Made by a program: the position numbers and the translations under genes
Assembly (NCBI GenBank): GCA_964573725.1
Contig: CAZNLJ010000011.1
Span: 72,009 to 136,008 of the forward strand
Source: UBA6168 sp964573725
Lineage (GTDB): Bacteria > Bacteroidota > Bacteroidia > Chitinophagales > Saprospiraceae
DNA length: 64,000 nt
Direction of reading: 5' to 3'
Notes under the pieces: model-generated
What the model was told of the DNA's origin: nothing
The model's database searches: none
What the model saw: the letters and a program-made list of their open reading frames with translations, nothing else
Shown: piece after piece, positions 27,360 to 36,036 of the stretch
Position numbering within the stretch: the first letter of the stretch is position 1
How the letters are laid out: each line of letters begins with the position of its first letter

Positions 27360-30300
27360 TCATCGCTGGCGGATGATTTTTTCATATTGCACCTTTCCTT
27401 CCTGACGCAGTTGCAAGAGGTAGGTTCCCTCCGGCAGGTCTTCCAGGTCGAGGATGCGGCCGGCCTCAGCAGGTTGGAGCCGCCCCGTCCTGACCATCCT
27501 TCCCCAGGTGTCCATCAGCACCAGGTCCATGCCGGCTTCCGCGGGTCGGTCGCGTTCCACCCGCAGCCAGGCACCGGCCGGATTGGGGAAAACGGCTGCC
27601 AGCCGATCCGGCGGCACCGGTCCTTCCACCGTCCGCACCTCCGAATAACCGGACCGCGCCATATCGTCCTGCACATACCAGCGCAAGCGGTACACGTTCG
27701 TTCCGCGGAAAGGCCGGGCATCCGTGGCCTGGTAATCGAAACGCCCCTGCTCACCCCCTACCAGGGCGAGCGGTTGGAAAGACAAACCGCCTGCTGCCCG
27801 TTCCAATTGGAAAACCACCGATTCCGGCGCCGTGCTCCGGATTTTCCAGGCCAATTCCACGGCCTCCCCGGACAAACTCGCCAGGAAATCCTCGACCACC
27901 ACAATGGGATGGCCGCAATCCTCCACAAATACCGCATGCGCCGTCTCCCGGGTACAGCCGAGCCGGGTCACCTTGAGCACCACCTCCTTCAGGCCCGCCG
28001 TATACCAGTAGACGTCGTCTTCCGTCTCCGAATAACCTTCCGCCGGCACGGCATCCGTCCCGAACGTCCAGTGATAAAACGCACCCGGGCCGGCGGAAAC
28101 GGCGGCAAAGGCAGCGCCCTCGAGCATGCACACGGTATCCGGTGCGGCCTGTACCGCCGCTACGGGCAAAGGTTGGATTTCCTTGGCAATGATGTTCGAC
28201 TCGCCGGTGAATTCGCTGCAGCCTTCCCGTCGGGCACAACGGATGAAGAAAGTGGTCTGTGCGACCGGCCCCGGATCATATGCCGGCATGTCCGAATTCG
28301 GTACGGGCTGCCAGTTCGGGTCTCCCGGGCCATTGTACACCGGTGTCGTGCTCTGCAACCACAGGTAGTGCAGGTCGCCGAATCCACCCGCCGGTAGCGA
28401 TATGTTCTCGATCAGGGAGGGGTCGGCACCCGCTCCGCAAAGTTGTTCGTCGTATCCGACGGCCCCACCGGAAATCACATTCGAACACATCGGATGCACC
28501 CCGGCGTCAAACCGGTAATCGTTCAGGGTAAACGGCAGGATCTCAAACGTGTCCGTCCTTCCGGACGGTGACAGTACATCGCTGTCCAGGGCCTCGTCGT
28601 TGCCGGCGTCGGGCGTGGTGAAAACGTAGCCGTTGGGGAATGCGAAAAGCCCGAACTCCAGGATATATTTCCCGGGCGGTACGCCGACGAACAGGTACTT
28701 GCCCGCGGCATCCGTCAGGGTGGATGCGTAGGGAATCCCGGAAGGAATCTTGAACAGCCGGACCGGCACATTGGCCCAGCCCGGTTCCCCACTATCCTGC
28801 AAGCCATTCTGGTTCAGGTCCTCCCAGACGAAATCACCGATATCCGCCGGTTCGTCGAGGAAAATCAGCCCGCCGTCGCGCGCCTCGTCGTAGGTTCCCT
28901 GCGGCAGGTGAAAGAGTACGGTGGCGGCGGTGAGGGGGTCGAAATCGTTATCGAGGGCCGGATCCGGACCCGCCAGCGCCGGTGCAGGGATATGGTAGGG
29001 CGGCAACTCGAGCGACAGTTGGTAGTCGCCTTCCTGAAGCCCGTCGAAGGCGAAGTACCCGTCCGCTCCGCTGAGGACGAACCGATCGACAGGCATCCCG
29101 CCGATGGTCGTACCGAACAACCAGACCTTGACCCCCTGGAAACCGGGTTCGCCGGCATCCTGCCGACCGTTCTCATTCTGGTCCCACCAGATGAAATCAC
29201 CGACCTTGGACGGATTTTCCAGGGACACGGCGGCGGCACAAGTGCAGCCGGCGGCATCGGTCACGGTCACCGCATAAGGACCGGCGGGCAGGGCGTAACG
29301 GGCCTGGCCCGTGCTCCCGTCGGACCAGTCGAAGAGGAAGGAACCGGTCCCGCCGCTGGCCTGGACCACCAACACCCCGTCCGACCCGTTGTAGGTACCG
29401 ACCGGCTGGTTGACCTGGATGGCGCAAAGCAGGGCGTCGGGTGTGCCGACCGTGGCCAGGGCCGTACCGGTGCATTGGTTTGCATCCGTCACCGTGACAC
29501 TGTACGACCCGGCGGCGAGTTGGTTGATGGCTGGGCCTGTGGCGCCTTGGTCCCAAAGCCAGGACAACGGGGCCGTACCACCCGCGGCAGCGGCGATGAC
29601 ACTGCCGTCCGATTCCCCGTGGCAGCTTTCATCCTGGACCTGCACGGAAAGGACCAGGTTGGACGAGGCCGTGACCGCTGCGGTGGCAGCCGTGCTGCAG
29701 CCGTAGCTATCTGTCGCGGTGACGGTGTATGTCCCGACCGGCAGGCCTTGGACGGTGGGCTGGCTAGCGCCGGTGGACCAGGCGTATTGGAACGGCGGAA
29801 CCCCGCCGGCAGCGACGGCGGTCGCTATCCCGGCACTGTCGGAATCACAAGTCATGCCCTGGACATCCACGGCAAGGGTTACCGGCGGCGGGGTATAGAT
29901 GAAAGCGGTCGCTTCGGACTGGCAGCCGTTGCCGTCGGTCACCGTGACCGTATAGCCGCCGGGGCCGATGCCGGAAACTACCGGCGTAGTGGTCTGCTGC
30001 GGATCGTCCCAGGCAAAGGAATAAGGGGCCGTCCCGCCGGTGACGGTTACCGCCGCGCTGCCGGCAGGAACAGCCGCACAGGTCAGGTCTTCGATCGTCA
30101 GTTGGAGTGTCATCCCCGCCGGGGCGGGCACCGCCAGGGACAGGGTGGCGGTGCAACCGGCCTGGTCGGTCACCGTCACGGCATAAACGCCGGGTAGCAG
30201 CCCGCCCACCGTCGCTGCCGCCGGAAGACCGGGGGCATCCCAGGCATACTGGTAAGCACCGCTTCCGCCGCCGACTGTCAAGGACAGGCTTCCGTCCGGA

Positions 30301-32351
30301 CTTTCCGGGCAGGTCGTGGAATCGGCCGTTCCCGAGAGCAGCAGGGCAGGGGGTGCGGTGACCACCGTTTGGCCGGTGGCCAAACACCCGCCGTCGTCCG
30401 TCAGGGTCACCTGATAGGCGCCGGGGGCCAGGCCGTCCACCTGGGGTTCCTGGGAAGCCGAGGGGTCGTTCCAGAGATACTGGATGGAGCTGGGATCACC
30501 GGAAAGGATATGGACCGCGACGGAACCGTCCTGGCTGTCGAAACAGCTCGCCGGCACTGCCGTCAGTTCGAAGGTGGCGTTGAAAGGCGTTTCCACGGTG
30601 ACCGATGCGGTGGCGGAACAACCTTGGGCATCATGGACTGTCACGGCATAGGTGCCGGCCGCCAGTTGGGAAGCGGTGGTCGTCGTCTGGGAGAGCGGGT
30701 CGTTCCACAGTACTTGGAAGGGAGCCTGCCCGCCGGAAACGGCTACCGTGGCGGAACCGTCCTGCAGTCCACCACAGCCGGCGTTGGTATGGGAAATCGA
30801 TAATTGGAGACCGGTGGTATCGGGTACCGGTACGTTGAACGCAATCGCGCAATTGTTGGCGACGGCCGTGATGAGCACCGTATAGGTTCCCGGGGACAGG
30901 CCGGTGGCGAGCGGCGTCGTCTGGGCAAGCGGGTCGTCCCACAGGAAGGTATAGCCGGAAGTCCCGCCCAATATGCTGTTCACGGCGGCCGTCCCGTCGA
31001 ATCCACCGGGACAGGTTGGCGGGGAGGCCGAGAAGTCGACCGCCCAGTCGGCCGCAGGGGCTACGGTGGCGCTGCCCAAGCCGATGCAACCGAGGGTATC
31101 GGTGACGGTCACCGCGTAATCGCCCGGGGCCAGCCCCGTCTGGGATGCCTGCGAGAGCCCCGGGGCATTGGACCACGCGTAGCCATATCCGGGGGTTCCG
31201 TTGAGCACGCCCGTCACGGTCACTTGCCCATCCTGTTGACCGGCGCAGGTGACCGGCTCGGCAAGCAGTGCGACGGAGAGGACAACTTCCGGCTCCAGCA
31301 GGAAGACGGCCTCGGCGGAACAACCGGCGGCATCCGTCAGGGTGGCTCCGTAAAGGCCGGCCGACAAACCGCCGAGATAGGAAGTGTCGGCGGACGCCGG
31401 CAAGGACCATTGGTAGTGGAAGGGAGGGGTGCCGCCGCTCGGGAGCAGGAGAACGGCGCCGTCCGGCACCCCGTTGCACAACGGCTGGGCGGTATTGCCG
31501 GAAAGGCCGGGTTGCGGATAAACGGCGATGACGATGACATTGGAACCGACGGTGAATTCCGTACAGCCCTCCCCTTTCGCCAGGCGGATGAAATAGGTGG
31601 TTTGTGTCAATATGCCGGGAACATACAGCGGCAGGTCGTTTTGTCCCGACGCCGGCATCCAGCCCGGATCGCCGGGCGACCAAACGGATGTGGTGGTGCT
31701 CGACCACCAGCTGTATTCGATGGCGTTGCCACCACCGGCGGGCGGCAGGAGTTCGATGAGGGTATCGGCCGCGAACGGCGCACAACCGGCCTGGTCGGAC
31801 CCGATGTGTCCGCCGTCGGTCACGTCCATGCAACAACTGACCGTCTTGGTCACGAAGTTGCTCTCCGCCACGAACTCCGTACAGCCCGATCGCCGGGCAC
31901 AGCGGCGGTACCAGGTCGTTTCGGATATCGGACCCGGGTCATAGGAGCTCGCGTTGCTGTTGGGAATGGGCGTCCATAGGGACACGGGCAGGTTCGGACC
32001 GTCCGATGTGAACACCCAGAGGTATTCCAGGGTACCGGATCCGCCGGTGGGCAGGGCCACGTTGAGGATGGGGGCCGGATCCCATACCGGGGCGGGACAC
32101 CCGGTCTCGTCCCCTTGGATAAGCCCGCCGGAGGTCGCATTGTCGCAGGCGGAAAAATCCGGGTCGGCACCGCATTCCAGCGTCCTGCCCGGACCCGGGG
32201 TGGCCGCAATGCATGCCGGCGCCAGCAGGGACACCGCGGACCACCAACCCAACAGCAGGACGGCCGACCGGACCGAGCGTCGTCCCGGCCCACCTGGCTG
32301 CGACCACCGGGTATTGCCTTCCGGAAGGGAAACAGTTAGAGACATGTGCAT
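27360..32351 (-). CDS. Giant SprB-repeat surface protein with SdrD_B modules and type A T9SS sorting domain
   Basis: 1663 residues. The N-terminus is long and Arg-rich before a hydrophobic stretch ending ACIAA (about residue 50), an unusual but plausible signal peptide; the start may be the second Met (two codons on). After two Cys-containing Ig-like units come ten SprB-type repeats of about 80 residues (xxxxTCxxxxDGxxxVxxxGGxxPYxYxWS ... LxxGxYxVTVTDxxGC), then two SdrD_B modules (KVGDFIWWDQNENGRQDAGE and DIGDFVWEDLNQNGLQDSGE), another Ig-like unit, and a C-terminal type A sorting domain (VFPNPAGAWLRVE ... GTYLLQL ... YEKIIRQR). Type A signals are cleaved on the surface by the PorU sortase. 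Acts on the cell surface or in the medium, probably in adhesion. Upstream neighbour coaE is unrelated. Confidence 0.88.
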   Translation of the reverse strand: MHMSLTVSLPEGNTRWSQPGGPGRRSVRSAVLLLGWWSAVSLLAPACIAATPGPGRTLECGADPDFSACDNATSGGLIQGDETGCPAPVWDPAPILNVALPTGGSGTLEYLWVFTSDGPNLPVSLWTPIPNSNASSYDPGPISETTWYRRCARRSGCTEFVAESNFVTKTVSCCMDVTDGGHIGSDQAGCAPFAADTLIELLPPAGGGNAIEYSWWSSTTTSVWSPGDPGWMPASGQNDLPLYVPGILTQTTYFIRLAKGEGCTEFTVGSNVIVIAVYPQPGLSGNTAQPLCNGVPDGAVLLLPSGGTPPFHYQWSLPASADTSYLGGLSAGLYGATLTDAAGCSAEAVFLLEPEVVLSVALLAEPVTCAGQQDGQVTVTGVLNGTPGYGYAWSNAPGLSQASQTGLAPGDYAVTVTDTLGCIGLGSATVAPAADWAVDFSASPPTCPGGFDGTAAVNSILGGTSGYTFLWDDPLAQTTPLATGLSPGTYTVLITAVANNCAIAFNVPVPDTTGLQLSISHTNAGCGGLQDGSATVAVSGGQAPFQVLWNDPLSQTTTTASQLAAGTYAVTVHDAQGCSATASVTVETPFNATFELTAVPASCFDSQDGSVAVHILSGDPSSIQYLWNDPSASQEPQVDGLAPGAYQVTLTDDGGCLATGQTVVTAPPALLLSGTADSTTCPESPDGSLSLTVGGGSGAYQYAWDAPGLPAAATVGGLLPGVYAVTVTDQAGCTATLSLAVPAPAGMTLQLTIEDLTCAAVPAGSAAVTVTGGTAPYSFAWDDPQQTTTPVVSGIGPGGYTVTVTDGNGCQSEATAFIYTPPPVTLAVDVQGMTCDSDSAGIATAVAAGGVPPFQYAWSTGASQPTVQGLPVGTYTVTATDSYGCSTAATAAVTASSNLVLSVQVQDESCHGESDGSVIAAAAGGTAPLSWLWDQGATGPAINQLAAGSYSVTVTDANQCTGTALATVGTPDALLCAIQVNQPVGTYNGSDGVLVVQASGGTGSFLFDWSDGSTGQARYALPAGPYAVTVTDAAGCTCAAAVSLENPSKVGDFIWWDQNENGRQDAGEPGFQGVKVWLFGTTIGGMPVDRFVLSGADGYFAFDGLQEGDYQLSLELPPYHIPAPALAGPDPALDNDFDPLTAATVLFHLPQGTYDEARDGGLIFLDEPADIGDFVWEDLNQNGLQDSGEPGWANVPVRLFKIPSGIPYASTLTDAAGKYLFVGVPPGKYILEFGLFAFPNGYVFTTPDAGNDEALDSDVLSPSGRTDTFEILPFTLNDYRFDAGVHPMCSNVISGGAVGYDEQLCGAGADPSLIENISLPAGGFGDLHYLWLQSTTPVYNGPGDPNWQPVPNSDMPAYDPGPVAQTTFFIRCARREGCSEFTGESNIIAKEIQPLPVAAVQAAPDTVCMLEGAAFAAVSAGPGAFYHWTFGTDAVPAEGYSETEDDVYWYTAGLKEVVLKVTRLGCTRETAHAVFVEDCGHPIVVVEDFLASLSGEAVELAWKIRSTAPESVVFQLERAAGGLSFQPLALVGGEQGRFDYQATDARPFRGTNVYRLRWYVQDDMARSGYSEVRTVEGPVPPDRLAAVFPNPAGAWLRVERDRPAEAGMDLVLMDTWGRMVRTGRLQPAEAGRILDLEDLPEGTYLLQLRQEGKVQYEKIIRQR

Positions 32352-32607
32352 GATGAAAACTTTTCAGGGCAACGGAAGCGGATTGTTTCGTCCGAAGAAC
32401 TCCGACCCCGACCGGAGCGACCCTCCACCTGCCCCTTTTGTCCTTGCTGCAGGAAGAAACGACCACCGGCCGGCCGGACTTTTCGACCCTTGGGCAGGAA
32501 AAGCCCGCCGGAGATTCAGGGTGCCGACGACCGAAACGGTCCGAAAAAAAAGTTGCCACACACCCCGACGGTCCGAAATAAATATTCAAAAACTATACCA
32601 TTTAAAA

Positions 32608-33306
32608 TTAACTGGAAACGAACAGCTCCGGAAACTCCAGGTATCTGGCACGGAAGGCATCCGCGCCGGCGGATGCGAGGGCCGTCAGCTGCCGGTGCAG
32701 GTCGGCGACGGCAGCCGCAGGGGGGGAGGAACCTTCGTTGACGAGGATGAAATCCGCCAGCAGGGACTTGCGCGCCTGCGGCCATTGCCGGTTCATCCGG
32801 GCCAGCACCTCCTCCCGGCTGCCCTTGTCCCGGTGCATGACGCGGGCGATTCGGGTCTCAAGGTCGGCCACCACCACCACGACACAGTCGACCTGCCGGA
32901 ACCCGCCGCTTTCGAACAAGAGGGCCGACTCCCGCAAGGTATAGGCGCAAACGGGCAACTCCCGCTCCCAGCGCTCCACATCGCGGAAGACGGCCGGATG
33001 GACCAACCGGTTGAGCCGGTCCAACAACAGCGGGTCCCGGAACACCCGTTCCGCGATGGACCGCCGGTCGAGGGTACCGTCCGGATGATAGGCACCGGGC
33101 CCCAACAACCCGCGGATACCGGCCGAAAGCACCCGGTCCTCCACCATCAACCTTTTCGCCGCTCGGTCCGAATCGTAGACCGGCACGCCAAGGTCCGCAA
33201 AAAGCCGGCAAACGGTCGTCTTGCCGCTGCCGATCCCGCCGGTGATTCCCACCCGGAACGGCCCTTCCCGACCGGAATACGCTTGTTTTCGGTTCGGATC
33301 TTTCAT
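32608..33306 (-). CDS. coaE: Dephospho-CoA kinase
   Basis: 232 residues. Phosphorylates the 3'-hydroxyl of dephospho-CoA in the last step of coenzyme A synthesis; cytoplasmic. The P-loop GGIGSGKT is at residues 23-30, followed by DSDRAAKRL (about 45-53), the NRLVHPAVF block (about 98-106) and the LLFESG segment (about 129-134), all typical of CoaE. The N-terminus is about 15 residues longer than most CoaE proteins, so the true start could be internal, but no better Met is seen before the P-loop. Separated by 256 bases from the large gene downstream. Confidence 0.93.
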   Translation of the reverse strand: MKDPNRKQAYSGREGPFRVGITGGIGSGKTTVCRLFADLGVPVYDSDRAAKRLMVEDRVLSAGIRGLLGPGAYHPDGTLDRRSIAERVFRDPLLLDRLNRLVHPAVFRDVERWERELPVCAYTLRESALLFESGGFRQVDCVVVVVADLETRIARVMHRDKGSREEVLARMNRQWPQARKSLLADFILVNEGSSPPAAAVADLHRQLTALASAGADAFRARYLEFPELFVSS

Positions 33307-33588
33307 GTGTTTTCCTTTTGCACGGAATCATTCCGGTACCCGCCTACCGGATAGGAGACCAAAGGTAGACAAACGCCGGGCATCCGGCAATCGGAAGCCG
33401 ATACCACCCACCGGTCACCGCCACCTCGTTCGGCTTTCCGGCCAGGAAGGGCCTTCCTGTTGGGGCAAACCGAAGAATTTGGTTATATTGCCGGACGACC
33501 GCAGCGCCGGGTCGGGCCGGAATTTCGAGCGATCCGGTCCTGATCCGGCCGGGTTTTCGAAAAGACCGCCCATCATCCACCGTGTGCC

Positions 33589-34623
33589 ATGAAACGAACC
33601 GCCGACTTCCGCACCGCCGCCTGGACCCTCTTGTGCCTCCTGTTTGCTTCCTTGCCCCCGCTCCGGGCCCAAGACCTTCATTTCTCCCAGTTCCGGGACT
33701 GGCATTCCACCCTCAACCCCGCACTCGTCGGCAGTGCCGACGCGGACCTCCGGATAGCAGGCATACAGCGGAGGCAGTGGAAAACGGTACCGGTGGACTA
33801 CCAGACCGTTTCCCTGAGTGTGGATGGGGTGACGGGGTTGCCGGCCCTCCCGGACGGCAGGTCCCTCGGATGGGGACTGGTGGTCCGGCAGGACAAAGCC
33901 GGTGACGGGGCCTTGCAGTATGTGCAAGGAGGCGCCGGCCTGTCGGTCGGCCAAGCGGTCGGATCCGAATTTTTCCTGCGCGGCGGCTTGCAACTGCTCG
34001 TGGGTCAGCGAAGCGTCAACCCGGGCAGGCTGACCTTCGGTTCCCAATGGAACGGGGATATATTCAATGCCGCCGGAACCAGCGGTGAATCCCTGCGCAA
34101 CCAGACCGGACTGATTCCCGCCGCTGCCGCCGGCTTGCATCTCCGGTATCAACCGGTACGGAAAAACCTCCGGGTCGACCTGGGCACGGGGCTGCACCAC
34201 ATCAACCAACCCCGCACCGGATTTGTAGACGGTTCCACCATCCGCTTCCTCCGCCGGTACGCATCCTACCTCACGGCAACCCTGGAGACAAGCCCCCGGA
34301 CCGAACTTTCCGGACAAGTACTGTTCGCGTTCCAGGGCCGGTATCACGAGACGGTGGCCGGCATCTCCGGCACCTGGTACCTCCGCCGGTCGGAATCCGC
34401 GCCGCTCGCCCTGCAGGCAGGCATCGGCCATCGTTGGCAAGACGCCGTCATCCCCACCCTTGTCCTCCATATCGCCGGATGGCGGGCCGGTTTCAGTTAC
34501 GACATCAATACGAGCGGCTTTCGGGCCGCCACCGGCGGTCGGGGAGCCGGAGAGGTCTTCCTGGAAAGACTGGTCGACCTGGTTCCCCCGCCCAAGGAAT
34601 TCAAGGCCTGCCCTGTTTTCTGA
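33589..34623 (+). CDS. PorP/SprF-family T9SS outer-membrane protein (second copy)
   Basis: 344 residues with signal peptide (first 27 residues, ending RAQ). The mature N-terminus LHFSQFRDWHSTLNPALVGS is the family hallmark, and the C-terminus (PPKEFKACPVF) is the type often seen in this family. The body alternates polar and hydrophobic residues as expected for a beta-barrel. Unlike the copy at 21774 it has no adjacent type B (CHU_C) cargo gene in the window; the nearest large surface protein (27360-32351) carries a type A signal. Its cargo is therefore unknown or encoded elsewhere. Confidence 0.85.
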   Translation: MKRTADFRTAAWTLLCLLFASLPPLRAQDLHFSQFRDWHSTLNPALVGSADADLRIAGIQRRQWKTVPVDYQTVSLSVDGVTGLPALPDGRSLGWGLVVRQDKAGDGALQYVQGGAGLSVGQAVGSEFFLRGGLQLLVGQRSVNPGRLTFGSQWNGDIFNAAGTSGESLRNQTGLIPAAAAGLHLRYQPVRKNLRVDLGTGLHHINQPRTGFVDGSTIRFLRRYASYLTATLETSPRTELSGQVLFAFQGRYHETVAGISGTWYLRRSESAPLALQAGIGHRWQDAVIPTLVLHIAGWRAGFSYDINTSGFRAATGGRGAGEVFLERLVDLVPPPKEFKACPVF

Positions 34624-34907
34624 AATTTCACCCCGTCCTCACTTTGGCTTGGATTTTGGAATCGTTCAATCGTCCCGGAGCAGCGTAGCCCCCACGGGGA
34701 AACGCCGCCTTGACTGCGACGGCACCTTGGACAATCCCCCCGCCGTCAGCTGAAAATCCGTACCGTCACCGTCCAAAGGTTCTGTCCAGACCGGCGGACC
34801 CATGCAGCAGGCCGCACAAACGCAAGAAGCGACCTTCGGCTGCGAAAGAAACTGAAGTCGTCGCGCCACTTCATTTTCCGAAAAACGAGCGCGCAAGCTC
34901 CCCCTCC

Positions 34908-35450
34908 ATGCTGTATCCTATAAAATCATCCTGGATGGACGAATTGTCTAAGTTCCTGGCCGCGGCCACGGAAAACGGGGGGAGTACCCAAGGTAGGAAG
35001 AACATACCTTATTTCTGGCAAGGGGGCGCCAAAGGTGCGGAAAGGGATTGGAACGAACCCCTCAACTGGATCAACCGAAACGTACCCGGCTGGTTCGACA
35101 CCGTCGTGATCGACCCGGCATACATGTTGTCCGACCACTTCCCCCTGCTCAATGAATTCGCCAACGACGTCGCACACGTCATCCTCCATCCCGAAACCAC
35201 GCTGCAGATCGGTCCGGAAGGGCGGATATGCATCGACGGACTCAACCGCCACGACTGCGGCATCATCAACCAGGGAGATCTCATCATCCATGGCGAACTC
35301 ACGGTCTTGCGGACTACCGCCACCGCAATCCGGAACCTCCACTACCTCCTCAACAACGGCTCGCTCGCCGTCGACAAGAAAGAACATCTCGCCATCCTGC
35401 ACGGGAAAGACGCCATATTCGAAAACTACGGGGAATTGCTGTATTTCTGA
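34908..35450 (+). CDS. Small beta-repeat protein with a DWNxPxNW motif, function unknown
   Basis: 180 residues from the ATG at 34908; the frame is open upstream but that part looks non-coding. A later Met (34935) is an alternative start. Residues about 35-65 read FWQGGAKGAERDWNEPLNWI...PGWFDTVVIDP, which resembles the FWTGxxxxDWNNPANW...VP...D.VVI start of beta-helical repeats in large secreted Bacteroidota proteins. The rest (VILHPETTLQIGPEGRI, NQGDLIIHGELTVL, LNNGSLAVD) looks like a short right-handed beta-solenoid. No signal peptide and no T9SS signal are visible, which is odd for such a fold. It could be a broken-off piece of a larger adhesin or a cytoplasmic relative. Confidence 0.6.
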   Translation: MLYPIKSSWMDELSKFLAAATENGGSTQGRKNIPYFWQGGAKGAERDWNEPLNWINRNVPGWFDTVVIDPAYMLSDHFPLLNEFANDVAHVILHPETTLQIGPEGRICIDGLNRHDCGIINQGDLIIHGELTVLRTTATAIRNLHYLLNNGSLAVDKKEHLAILHGKDAIFENYGELLYF

Positions 35451-35557
35451 ATACTTACCCTCCGGGCGGCGACCTCGCTCCGGACGGTAGCGGTCCCACC
35501 GTCGGCAAACCCGGCCGCAAACTCGAAAATGCTCCGTAGAATAAACGTTTCCTTTCC

Positions 35558-35565
35558 TACATTTG
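35558..35565 (+). promoter_or_regulatory. Probable promoter -7 element (TACATTTG) for the DUF2795 gene
   Basis: Exact match to TAnnTTTG, 152 bases before the ATG at 35717. The spacer to -33 is T-rich but has no exact TTTG. Confidence 0.5.
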
Positions 35566-35716
35566 CCTGTCGAAAAAAAATGGCCCCAAGGTGAACCATT
35601 TTTTTCTTCAGACCTTAAAAGTTAGCGAAGGTCAGCCTGCCCGTAAACGGAGACCGCCCCGCGCCCGTGTTGCCATCAGGCCTGACACGCTGTTTCACAC
35701 TAAACCCACCATCATT

Positions 35717-35938
35717 ATGTACTGGACCTTAGAGCTAGCCACCTACCTGGAAGATGCCCCCTTCCCAGCTACACGGGACGAACTCATGGATTTCGCCTAC
35801 CGGACCGGAGCACCGTTGGAGGTCATCGAAAACCTGCAGGAAATGGAAGATGAAGGTGAACTGTACGAAGGAATCGAGGACATTTGGCCTGACTACCCGC
35901 GGAAAGACGATTTCCTTTTCAATGAAGATGAGTATTGA
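35717..35938 (+). CDS. DUF2795 domain protein
   Basis: 73 residues, acidic (MYWTLELATYLEDAPFPATR ... EDIWPDYPRKDDFLFNEDEY). The whole length matches the DUF2795 pattern known from Bacteroidota, where a near-identical 73-residue protein is widely conserved: an N-terminal LATYLEDAPFPATRDELMDFAYRTGAP and a very acidic C-terminus. The function is not known; the strict conservation in the phylum suggests a basic cellular role. The ATG at 35717 is chosen because it is where similarity begins; the frame extends further upstream only by chance. Confidence 0.9.
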   Translation: MYWTLELATYLEDAPFPATRDELMDFAYRTGAPLEVIENLQEMEDEGELYEGIEDIWPDYPRKDDFLFNEDEY

Positions 35939-36036
35939 TGACGGTCCGGACATACCCGGAAGCCGGCCGATGACAGGTTTTGCCCCGTAAAGGCAAGACC
36001 TGTTTCCGTTCGGACCGCCAACGGATTCGCCGCCCC

